This document shows, one piece after another, positions 12,007 to 21,706 of a stretch of DNA of 21,706 nt. Under the pieces are notes generated by a model. That model was not told the DNA's origin. It saw only the letters and a program-made list of their open reading frames with translations, and made no database searches. The position numbers were made by a program, and so were the translations under genes. Each line of letters starts with the position of its first letter. Position 1 is the first letter of the stretch. This DNA comes from Armadillidium nasatum (Eukaryota; Arthropoda; Malacostraca; Isopoda; Armadillidiidae). The stretch lies in the NCBI GenBank assembly GCA_009176605.1, contig SEYY01001267.1:1-21706 (forward strand), given 5' to 3'.

Positions 12007-12396
12007 TTATTTTTTGGGCGGAGAAAAATAAATATGTATTTTCAATGTCTCTGAAAGCTTGTTAACCGCTGCACTATTATTGTTCAATGAAATTGCATTT
12101 TCAGAAAGCTTTGTTATGGCAATATTTGTTTCATTTACTGATTTAGCAATTTCCGAAATACCATTATTAAGTCTCTCCAAATTTGCTGCCATTTCATTGA
12201 GTATACCTACAGATTCTAATGCATATTTCTCAAAATTTATTTTTTTAGGTTTTAATATTTTCTTTTTTGATGTAGTGGGACAACGTTCATGTTTAGTTTC
12301 AAATGCAGTTCCAGTAGGTTTCTCTTCTATGAACGTGTCAAGCAGAACCAATTCTGGTGGGGGGCAATTCTCTTGATCCTTCTTCATGTATTTCAT
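12007..12396 (-). CDS. ORF with coiled-coil C terminus, probably the tail of a transposon or DNA-binding protein (arm A copy)
   Basis: The minus-strand frame is open to a stop after FSPPKK. I chose the Met at 12396 ([15 protein letters not shown]); the frame extends upstream only into the (CA)n/(TA)n repeat, which encodes MCVCV. The N-terminal third is polar, with [18 protein letters not shown]. The last about 70 residues ([19 protein letters not shown], then [19 protein letters not shown]) have heptad spacing of Leu/Ile/Val, which predicts a coiled coil. This layout resembles the C-terminal tail of MADF or Myb/SANT-like proteins that accompany Harbinger transposons. The DNA-binding domain itself is not visible, so that is a guess. 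The 5' part seems to have been lost at the microsatellite. It is nearly identical to the copy in arm B. Confidence 0.45.
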   Translation of the reverse strand: MKYMKKDQENCPPPELVLLDTFIEEKPTGTAFETKHERCPTTSKKKILKPKKINFEKYALESVGILNEMAANLERLNNGISEIAKSVNETNIAITKLSENAISLNNNSAAVNKLSETLKIHIYFSPPKK

Positions 12397-12398
12397 GC

Positions 12399-12893
<495 letters not shown>

Positions 12894-13187
12894 ATATAAC
12901 CTAACATATAATTTCTCAAATAATAACGAACCATGAATATAGATAATTAATTAAAGGAATGTTAATTAATAAATTAGAAATATGATAAAAATAAATAGAA
13001 AAATTAATAATAAAATATGATAATAATAATAAAAATATAATATATAGTAATAATAATAATAATATTTATTATATACGATAATATAGAAAATAAGTATACT
13101 AAAAAAATAATTATAATCCTAATCAGATAATCACTGAATTTCTTAAAAGTCAAAAAAAAAATAAATACCATCATCAAATATTATATA
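12894..13187. other. AT-rich spacer between mariner and Tigger, no gene
   Basis: Dominated by interrupted (TAA)n. It ends in TA at 13186-13187, the Tigger target dinucleotide. Confidence 0.6.
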
Positions 13188-15134
13188 CAGGTATACCTCG
13201 GTAATACGGCGGGTAATACGGCGGGTATGGTTCCAGACCACCGCCGCAATGTGAATCACTTGCTTTTTTTTCACTCGCTACAACATATGAACACCTTAAA
13301 ACTTGTTTACACTATCATTTATTTTTTGGGCAATAGCGCTAGGCTAAAATAACAGTTTCAATTTAAAAATAAAATACGTAATGAAGGGTAAATAAAATAA
13401 AAATAATATATTTTAGCTTTAAAAACTTTATTAATATCATTGAAGGAAGTTGAAGGGGATTAGTGAGACTCGTCATCTGACCCTTCAACGAATCTAATTC
13501 TCTTGCTTGGTGGAGAGTCTAGCGTTAATGTTGATGGTTGTTGAGGCGATGATGGCTGTTGAATGATAGGATTTCAAGGTGCGGGTATTTGCGGCACTGG
13601 CTTAAAATAAGATGTCAATGACGTTTGCTTCATTGAGCATCTCTTTCTCTCTCGAAGAATTTCAGTGTAGCATGTGATGTCGTTTAGCAATCTTTTGCCA
13701 ACTTTCGAACTTCTCTCAAAGTTATTGTCAATTGATTCAAATCCTTTCACAACTGTATGCAGTAGGCCTACATAATGCTCTAAATCTTTTGTAGACATTT
13801 CCTTAATTTCGTTGTCATCATCGTCATCAAAAGCAGATTCAGCCTCTAGAAATAATTTACGTTGCTCATCGAGTAAAAGTAAATCTTCATCTGTTAAAGG
13901 TTCATCATGAGATGCCAGCAATTCCGTCACATCTTCAGGAGCAACTTCAAGTTCTAACTCTCTTGCCATATCTACCACCTCTGTTGTTACATTAGGAGTA
14001 TTAACTGCAAAGCCTTCAAAGTCATCCATAAGGGTTGGAATCAATTTTTTCCAAACTCCTTTGAGTGTTGATGATTTGACCTCATCCCACGAATCACGAA
14101 TGTTCTTTATAGCATCTAAAATATTGAATCCTTTCCAGAAGGCATTCAGTTTATTTTTTTGTGGCTCATTGGGATCGGCATCACTATCAAGAGCAGCAAT
14201 AGCCTTTGCAAATGTTCGGCGTAAATAATACGCTTTAAAAGTCGAGATTACTCCTTGGTCCATGGGCTGCAGAATTGATGTAGTGTTGGGAGGAAGAAAA
14301 ATAACTTTAATCTCCTTGTACATTTCCATTATAACTCTTAGGTGGCCGGGAGCATTATCACTAAGTAGCAGAATATTAAAGGGAATATTTTGTTCTAAAC
14401 AGTAGGCCTGTACAGTAGGCTTAAAATACTCAGTGAACCACTTCGTAAAAAGATCGGCAGTCATCCAGGCTTTCTTGTTTGCTTGATAATAAACAGGTAG
14501 GCTGACTTTCGCATAATTCTTCAAGGCCCTAGGATTTTGCGAATGGTATATGAGCATTGGCTTTAATTTGCAGTCACCAGCTGCATTTGCTCCTAACAAA
14601 AGAGTCAGCCCATCCTTGCTGAGCTTTGAAACCTGGCATCGTTTTTTCCTCTTTAGCTATGAAAGTTCTAGCCGGTAGCTTCTTCCAGAATAGGGCCGTT
14701 TCGTCAACATTGAAAATTTGTTGTTTGCTGTAGCTTCCTTCTTCGATTAATTCAGTTAGCTCAGCTGGATAACGTTCTGCAGCTTCCATATCAGAACTAG
14801 CTGCCTCACCTTGCACTTTAATATTGTGTAGCTGGCTTCTTTCTTTAAACCGCATAAACCAGCCTCTGCTTGCTTCAAACTTATCATCTTTAGCTTCGTC
14901 CCCTTTGCTAGCCTTAATTGAGTTAAATAAAGGGCCTTGGATTGAATTAGGCTTTTGGTTAATGGCACGTTATGACTCGTTTGATCTTGGATCCACAGCA
15001 CTAACACTCTCTCCATTTCAGCAATAACATTGTCCCGTTTTCTTATTATTTTAGTGTTCACTGGAGTAGCACTTTTAATTTCTTTCAAAATCTTTTCCTT
15101 AGAGTTAGTAACTGTGCTTACTGTTTGCCGAGCT
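13188..15134 (-). mobile_element. Tigger1-like pogo transposon, copy A (5' end missing)
   Basis: The 3' terminal repeat begins CAGGTATACCTCGGTAAT at 13188 next to a TA dinucleotide, as in Tc1/mariner-pogo elements. The 3' UTR has CGGCGGGTA repeats and GGTTCCAGACCACCGC, close to the 3' end of mammalian Tigger1 as I know it. The 5' end is cut at 15134, where the sequence changes to the SGNH-like pseudogene. Full-length Tigger1 is about 2.4 kb; 1.95 kb remains. Confidence 0.9.
13460..15134 (-). pseudogene. Tigger1-like (TIGD1-type) pogo transposase, broken copy A
   Basis: Encodes a DDE transposase. The first about 40 residues of the CENP-B-type helix-turn-helix are gone. From 15088 the DNA-binding region reads [18 protein letters not shown] and [19 protein letters not shown]; then comes the catalytic core: [13 protein letters not shown] (first Asp), LLLSDNAPGH (second Asp) and ILQPMDQGVISTF (third Asp), with 32 residues between the last two. 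Frameshifts lie near 14960 (+1), 14930 (-4) and 14625 (+1). The main frame (14599-13574) ends at a TGA after QIPAP, but reading through gives QQPSSPQQPSTLTLDSPPSK and FVEGSDDESH to TAA at 13460, which matches the usual C terminus. The TGA is therefore a nonsense mutation. The same TGA occurs in copy B. Confidence 0.9.
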
Positions 15135-16368
15135 TGGGGATCGTGATTATTGGGTCACAGTAGCTGATCTTAGCTATGATAATGATCAGTTTTGTCGAAG
15201 GTTTACCAAATTTTCGAGAGCTTATACTGACATCTGCCAAAATTTAAATATCATTTTAATAATTCCACCTTTCCTGGATCTCGTATTCTACAACTCTATA
15301 CGAGTAAGGAGATTTCCTAGAGAAATCCAAGAATTGTATGAGAGGAGGCCTGATTTTTCGGCTAGAGTCCTGCACCAGCAATGTGTGAGCACTCACCGAC
15401 ATTTTCGACTGCTGAGATCCCAAAGATATCAATGGATCAATAAAATCACATACCCGGTGATGTATGCAGTAGCAGCTTTACCCCGATAGGAGAGAAGCAC
15501 CAGATTATTTATGGAAGGGAGTGTCATGATTTTACGAAATGGGGGATTTTTACGTGATGGGTTGCACCCAATGGTGCAGTTGTGTTCAGATTTCTGGAGA
15601 AGTTTATACCACGCGGGAGTGTTTAACTTGATAGTGGAGGTGCCAAGGGTGGAATCATCCGTCGTGAGTGTTGCCCCTTATATGGCTTTAGATGTAAGGC
15701 AAGATCCACCAAGTAGTGTTGAGGGTATAGCTAACTCCTCAGTAGTGGAGATGTTGGAGAGTAATGAAGAGCCTCAGGCTGGGCCTTCGGGGGTAGTGTC
15801 AGGGGTGGTAGTAGTAGAGGAAGTAAATTTGGTGGAAGAAGAGGAAGAGAAGAGAATGTTGTAGAAGGAAGAGGAGAGAATGTGGTAGATGAGAGGATGG
15901 AAAATATCCTAGAGCATGCACCTGCAGTGGAAGAGATTGTTACCTGTTGAAAACCCTCAAGAGATTGACGTACCCATAAGTAGTTTGGAGAGGTTAAGTT
16001 TGGTGGAGGACCCCCAAGGGGCCCCTCGTAGAAGAAATCATTCTCCCATTAGATTTGACCGGGGAACATTACCTAAAGCAAGTGGAGGTTTGGTTAGGCC
16101 TAGGGTTGATATAGTTGATAGACAAAGGGGTAATGAACGTTCTAGAAGACAGAGATATAACCCGTATGAAAGATCCCAGTCAAATGTTAGAGAGCGACAA
16201 AGAGATGATGGCAGGAGAAATAGAACAGTACCAAGAAGTTTAGAACAGCAGTGGGAGATAAAATATGGGGAGTTCATTGCCCACATGCAAGGGTTTATGG
16301 CCGCTTATGGGCAAGAAACATCCACCAGGGATGTAAAAGATTGGATTAGGAGGTTGTGTAATCACTGA
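15135..16368 (+). pseudogene. SGNH/GDSL-hydrolase-like gene, 5'-truncated and broken; possibly a retroelement ORF
   Basis: An open frame enters from the Tigger junction and reads [35 protein letters not shown] and YERRPDFSARVLHQQ to a TAG near 15488. It resumes with ILRNGGFLRDGLHPMVQLC and FWRSLYHAGVF. The D-G-L-H motif resembles block V (D-x-x-H) of SGNH hydrolases, as found in some non-LTR retrotransposon ORF1 proteins. The catalytic Ser and the G and N blocks would lie in the missing 5' part. A Gly/Val/Glu-rich linker follows, with two compensating frameshifts: one between 15800 and 15860 moves to ENVVEGRGENVVDERMEN, and one near 15948 returns to the starting frame. The final 150 codons (15916-16368) are Arg-rich (RQRGNERSRRQRYNPYERSQ) and end in WIRRLCNH, suggesting nucleic-acid binding. 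The SGNH call is tentative. Confidence 0.45.
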
Positions 16369-16740
<372 letters not shown>

Positions 16741-16763
16741 TTTTTTAAATATAAATTTGTATA

Positions 16764-18712
16764 CAGGCATACCTCGTTTTACGGCGCTTCGCTCATACGG
16801 CGCTAAAATATTTTTCGGCGCTTGTCTCGCTCTTACAGCAACCATGCGCTGTACAGCTTTTAATTAACAAATTTCCAATGAGGCGTTCAGTTTGATCGCA
16901 GCATTCATAACACGCGTATCGCTCTCCACTTGACCGCCAAATTTAATACAGTAGTGTTACAATTGTGTTAATACGCATTTATATTACGTATACATACCTT
17001 CACTGTATACCCATATAGACATGGCCCCTAAGACTAGTGAAAAGAAGAGTCGGAAGTCACTTTCATTGGAAAAAAAGTTAGAAATGATTCACTTACATGA
17101 CCAAGGCATTTCGAACGCTGAGATAGGCCGTAGGCTAGGCCTAGCTCGGCAAACAGTAAGCACAGTTACTAACTCTAAGGAAAAGATTTTGAAAGAAATT
17201 AAAAGTGCTACTCCAGTGAACACTAAAATAATAAGAAAACGGGACAATGTTATTGCTGAAATGGAGAAAGTGTTAGTGCTGTGGATCGAAGATCAAACGA
17301 GTCATAACATGCCATTAAGCCAAAGTCTAATTCAATCCAAGGCCCTAACTTTATTTAACTCAATTAAGGCTAGCAAAGGGGACGAAGCTAAAGATGATAA
17401 GTTTGAAGCAAGCAGAGGCTGGTTTATGCGGTTTAAAGAAAGAAGCCAGCTGCACAATATTAAAGTGCAAGGTGAGGCAGCTAGTTCTGATATGGAAGCT
17501 GCAGAACGTTATCCAGCTGAGCTAGCTGAATTAATTGAAGAAGGAGGCTACAGCAAACAACAAATTTCCAATGTTGACGAAACGGCTCTATTCTGGAAGA
17601 AGCTACCGGCTAGAACTTTCATAGCTAAAGAGGAAAAAACGATGCCAGGTTTCAAAGCCAGCAAGGATAGGCTGACTATTTTGTTAGGAGCAAGTGCAGC
17701 TGGTGACTGCAAATTAAAGCCAATGCTCATATACCATTCGCAAAATCCTAGGGCCTTGAAGAATTATGCGAAAAGTCAGCCTACCTGTTTATTATCAAGC
17801 AAACAAGAAAGCCTGGATGACTGCCGATCTTTTTACGAAGTGGTTCACTGAGTATTTTAAGCCTACTGTCCAGGCCTACTGTTTAGAACAAAAAAATTCC
17901 CTTTAATATTCTGCTACTTAGTGATAATGCTCCCGGCCACCCAAGAGTTATAATGGAAATGTACAAGGAGATTAAAGTTATTTTTCTTCCTCCTAACACT
18001 ACATCAATTCTGCAGCCCATGGACCAAGGAGTAATCTCGACTTTTAAAGCGTATTATTTACGCCGAACATTTGCAAAGGCTATTGCTGCTCTTGATAGTG
18101 ATGCCGATCCCAATGAGCCACAAAAAAATAAACTGAATGCCTTCTGGAAAGGATTCAATATTTTAGATGCTATAAAGAACATTCGTGATTCGTGGGATGA
18201 GGTCAAATCATCAACACTCAAAGGAGTTTGGAAAAAATTGATTCCAACCCTTATGGATGACTTTGAAGGCTTTGCAGTTGATACGCCTAATGTAACAACA
18301 GAAGTGGTAGATATGGCAAGAGAGTTAGAACTTGAAGTTGCTCCTGAAGATGTGACGGAATTGCTGGCATCTCACTGATGAACCTTTAACAGATGAAGAT
18401 TTACTTTTACTCGATGAGCAACGTAAATTATTTCTAGAGGCTGAATCTGCTTTTGATGACGATGATGACAACGAAATTAAGGAAATGTCTACAAAAGATT
18501 TAGAGCATTATGTAGGCCTACTGCATACAGTTGTGAAAGGATTTGAATCAATTGACAATAACTTTGAGAGAAGTTCGAAAGTTGGCAAAAGATTGCTAAA
18601 CGACATCACATGCTACACTGAAATTCTTCGAGAGAGAAAGAAATGCTCAATGAAGCAAACGTCATTGACATCTTATTTTAAGCCAGTGCCTCAAATACCC
18701 ACACCTTGAAAT
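16764..18712 (+). mobile_element. Tigger1-like pogo transposon, copy B (3' end deleted)
   Basis: The 5' terminal repeat starts CAGGCATACCTCGTTTTAC at 16764 after a TA dinucleotide, and continues with GGCGCTTCGCTCATACGGCG. It closely resembles the mammalian Tigger1 end, except that the internal repeats read TACGGCGC. The 3' UTR, 3' terminal repeat and about 45 bp of flank are deleted: sequence passes from the transposase end (18712) straight to the equivalent of 13142 in arm A. Confidence 0.92.
17021..18709 (+). pseudogene. Tigger1-like (TIGD1-type) pogo transposase, broken copy B
   Basis: Start at ATG 17021 ([20 protein letters not shown]). The N-terminal CENP-B/psq helix-turn-helix covers residues about 12-55 ([20 protein letters not shown], then RQTVSTV). 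The second DNA-binding unit spans about 75-150, with [20 protein letters not shown] and [15 protein letters not shown]. The catalytic core follows: [20 protein letters not shown] and QPMDQGVISTF carry the three Asp residues. Relative to copy A it has three single-base insertions, at about 17773, 17890 and 18373. Each shifts the frame by one and together they restore it, so the pieces 17021-17851, 17953-18378 and 18485-18709 are one ancestral ORF. The TGA after QIPTP is shared with copy A. Nuclear DNA transposase in origin; inactive here. Confidence 0.92.
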
Positions 18713-18959
18713 CCTTGAAATTCGGTGATTATCTGATTAGGATTATAATTTTTTTTAGTATAATTATATTCTATATTATCGTATATAATAAATATTATTA
18801 TTATTATTACTATATATATTATATTTTTATTATTATTATCATATTTTATTATTATTATTATTTTTATTTATCTTTATCATATTTCTAATTTATTAATTAA
18901 CATTCCTTGAATTAATTACCTATATCCATTGTTCGTTATTATTTGAGAAATTATATGTT
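18713..18959. other. AT-rich (TTA)n-like spacer, no gene
   Basis: Counterpart of about 12894-13142 in arm A. It consists mostly of interrupted TTA units, which create a spurious Tyr/Ile-rich frame. Confidence 0.6.
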
Positions 18960-19341
18960 AGGTTATATATATCTTTACTGCTACCGTCGTCTTCCAAGCT
19001 GAACTTACCAGCTTTAAATTTTGCAAACCACCTCCGAACGGTAGATTCACCTACATCATCATCACTATAAACTTCACAAATGGTTTTGCAGGTCTCTTGC
19101 AGCATTTTCAAATTTTTTAAAAAAGAAAAGCATTACATGGCAAATATGATAATTTTGGTCATTCATTTCAAATGTCAATAAAGGGTAACTAGAGTGAAAG
19201 ATAAATTAATTTTTAATCTGGAACAAAGCAAAAATGCACCGACACTGCAAGCTAAAATTGTAACTATGCTACTTTTCAGGTGTGCTTAATGATGTGTTAA
19301 AAAAATTTATTTTAAAACTTAAAAAACTTTCCGGACTACCT
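18960..19341 (-). mobile_element. 5' fragment of a mariner transposon (arm B copy)
   Basis: Reverse-complement duplicate of 12519-12893, with the terminal repeat CTTTCCGGACTACC at 19327-19340. The helix-turn-helix coding stretch (ICEVYSDDDVGESTVRRW, then FAKFKAGKFSLEDD) lies at about 19070-18975. It has one substitution in the acidic motif (VV to DV) and ends at the same truncation point as arm A. No catalytic core. Confidence 0.85.
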
Positions 19342-19468
<127 letters not shown>

Positions 19469-19487
19469 ATATATATATATGTGGTGC

Positions 19488-19913
19488 ATGAAATACATGA
19501 AGAAGGATCAAGAGAATTGCCCCCCACCAGAATTGGTTCTGCTTGACACGTTCATAGAAGAGAAACCTACTGGAACTGCATTTGAAACTAAACATGAACG
19601 TTGTCCCACTACATCAAAAAAGAAAATATTAAAACCTAAAAAAATAAATTTTGAGAAATATGCATTAGAATCTGTAGGTATACTCAATGAAATGGCAGCA
19701 AATTTGGAGAGACTTAATAATGGTATTTCGGAAATTGCTAAATCAGTAAATGAAACAAATATTGCCATAACAAAGCTTTCTGAAATTGCAATTTCATTGA
19801 ACAATAATAGTGCAGCGGTTAACAAGCTTTCTGAGACATTGAAAAAACATATTTATTTTTCTCCGCCCAAAAAAATAATACATACCATAATAATATATAT
19901 CATTATTCTGTAA
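19488..19913 (+). CDS. ORF with coiled-coil C terminus (arm B copy)
   Basis: Duplicate of the arm A ORF at 12007-12396. Over about 390 bp only two substitutions are visible (Asn to Ile in LSE-A/IAISL and Ile to Lys in ETL-I/K-HI). A seventh A in the A run near 19870 shifts the frame at the original stop, so translation runs on for 11 codons after PPKK to 19913. Start chosen at the same Met as in arm A; the upstream frame is closed by the microsatellite. The Leu/Ile heptads of the last 70 residues predict a coiled coil. Function not recognised; see the arm A copy. Confidence 0.4.
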   Translation: MKYMKKDQENCPPPELVLLDTFIEEKPTGTAFETKHERCPTTSKKKILKPKKINFEKYALESVGILNEMAANLERLNNGISEIAKSVNETNIAITKLSEIAISLNNNSAAVNKLSETLKKHIYFSPPKKIIHTIIIYIIIL

Positions 19914-19966
19914 TATATATAAAAAAAAGTTTAATTCATTTTTTTATTTTAAGAAAATTTTATTTC

Positions 19967-20084
<118 letters not shown>

Positions 20085-21706
20085 CATATTTTAATATTAA
20101 GTAAGAACAAGTGTTTATTTTTTTTATAATAAATGGAATACACTTGAACGTTTGGTTTTGTAAGTAACCAAGTAAAATAATCATACATTATAATTTAATA
20201 TTTTAAAGATGCTCTTAGATTTGCATTATACCTGCATGCAAATTTCTTAAAACCTTAAAATCTGTGGTTAGATTTCTGAAGAAAAATATATACCAGTTTT
20301 TCACCATTTAACAATTTTAGGTTTGACTTCACAGTATAACGTCTGACTTTTGTTTACTATTAAATATTTTAGTACTGTTTTAAAAGAGCTTAGATTTTTT
20401 AATTTCCATAAAATGATACATCTTTGCCTTCAGCATCGTTTGTTTAAAACTTTGAGGAAAGTTTTATTAAGGATTGTACTTAAATTATTCAAAATCAGAG
20501 GAGGAAGGCTTTAGATTGTATTTTGAAGCATACAAAGGAATATAGGTATTTTTTGACTTTATGTAATTCTTGAAAGTTGTTTTTAAGTCTATATGTATTA
20601 TTTGGAAAATAGTAAATCAAAATAAAGAGAAAAATAAACTTGCATGTGCTAAATTTGGATCATTCAGATAAACATTGAAAAATTGATTACAATCTATAGA
20701 AGAATCATCAGGCGGGCGAAACGTTAGCAAATTTGGTCGAGTCTGTTTATTGCTCATACCAATGTTAATAAAAAATATACTTGAAAGAAGGTTGCCTGTC
20801 TTTTTATATTATGAAGCAAACCACTTACGATTAAATTATTTTACCAGGTTTCCCTCTAATACAGACCCAATGATGGCGAGTGGTGTCCTGTGATCTCTAA
20901 ATCTATTGCCGTACATAGATGAAAAGAAGAAAGTGATGAGATCTCACCAGAACTAGAGTATAAAAGTACCATTCCCTTTCGCTTCACGGATAGGCCCAGT
21001 GGAGTGCGAGTCCTATTTTAGAATAAAATATTTTCAATGAAAAATTTGTTCAACATTTTAGAAACGTATATTTCAGAACGCTGAAAAGTTGTACCATTTT
21101 GCACAAAATTAAATATTCAATACTAATTGTGATGTAAATATGCCCCATATGTTGGTCATCTAGAAACAATTTTCAAGTTGATGTCGATTACAAAAGTTTA
21201 TTCAAAATAAAGTAATATTTATCTATCTAGACACAACTCATTTGAAGCATGTCTGTAAATGAGGGCCACCCTGTCACTATTTAAAAGAAGAAAAAAAGAA
21301 GTGTAGCTACGAAAATTTCATACCATTTTGAAAGTAGGAATAGATATTTAGAATAAATTTATGAAGATTCCTCCGCGTTCAAGATTGAATATTTCAGTAA
21401 TTTTACAGGTTACACTTTACAGCAGGTTGAATTTTACTTTTTTGACATTGAAACTGGCCGTAAGAGTACAGTTAACAATAAAGGATTTGAATTTTAAAGT
21501 ACATATCAACGAGGAAGTTGGAAAGTTAAAAATAAAAAATTACAATATGTAAATTATGCTTTTCGAAATACAGAAAACAAACTCAATATATTTTTTTATT
21601 TAAATTATAAATTTGTTTTCATAACTTAGTAAAAATCATTAGTATTGGTTTGTTCTTTGGTGTCTATTTCAACTAAAAACTAATTGTTAATACTTTTTGA
21701 TTTCTT

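Noticed and set aside
12059-12376. 105-codon plus-strand ORF and its mirror at 19508-19825
   Set aside because: Antisense shadow of the coiled-coil ORF; its conservation follows from the arm duplication.
16038-16286. Minus-strand ORF over the Arg-rich tail
   Set aside because: Shadow of the plus-strand frame 15916-16368, which continues a longer coding-like region.
20700-20725. Hammerhead ribozyme or Penelope-like motif around GGCGGGCGAAACG with a nearby ATCATCAGG
   Set aside because: The CTGATGA and GAAAC core elements are not on the same strand in the required order, so a hammerhead core cannot form.

Overview
The window is eukaryotic, almost certainly metazoan, repeat-dominated DNA. It is very AT-rich, holds a dozen long pure (TA)n tracts, and every recognisable protein is a fragment or damaged copy of a transposable element. 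No intact host gene, tRNA or rRNA is visible. The mix of a LINE reverse transcriptase with a YADD box, two hAT families, a mariner, a Tigger1-type pogo element and extreme dinucleotide microsatellites fits an arthropod, most likely a crustacean. That placement is inference and rests on no species-specific marker.

Left half (1-10,276): a poly(A) plus (TA)n tract; a small element with perfect 27-bp inverted ends set between two (TA)n tracts (374-714); a striking array of eight short hairpins with different but self-complementary stems and a shared TCNR loop (1203-1464); a purine (GAA)n tract that runs into an unrecognised ORF on the minus strand (1895-2659); a 5'-truncated hAT element of the ZMYM/THAP12 type on the minus strand (4682-about 6141) fused to a LINE reverse-transcriptase fragment (6142-6467); a second hAT fragment of the ZBED type (about 6780-7130); a small MITE-like element (8505-8639); and several more (TA)n tracts.

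Right half (10,277-21,706): one large imperfect palindrome. Arm A (10,277-15,134) is repeated in reverse complement as arm B (17,143-21,706, cut by the window end), around a spacer of about 2.0 kb. Each arm carries, from outside inward, anonymous AT-rich DNA, an ORF with a coiled-coil C terminus, a 5' fragment of a mariner, and a Tigger1-like pogo transposon. The Tigger copies share a nonsense codon and the mariner copies share a truncation, so they arose by duplication of the segment rather than by separate insertions. Arm A has lost the 5' end of Tigger; arm B has lost its 3' end. The spacer holds a broken gene with an SGNH/GDSL-hydrolase-like domain and a (TA)n tract.

No metabolic or regulatory pathway is encoded here. 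The biology is that of transposon decay, microsatellite birth next to TA-targeting elements, and inverted duplication. The observations most worth following are the covarying hairpin array and the palindrome with patchy arm divergence.
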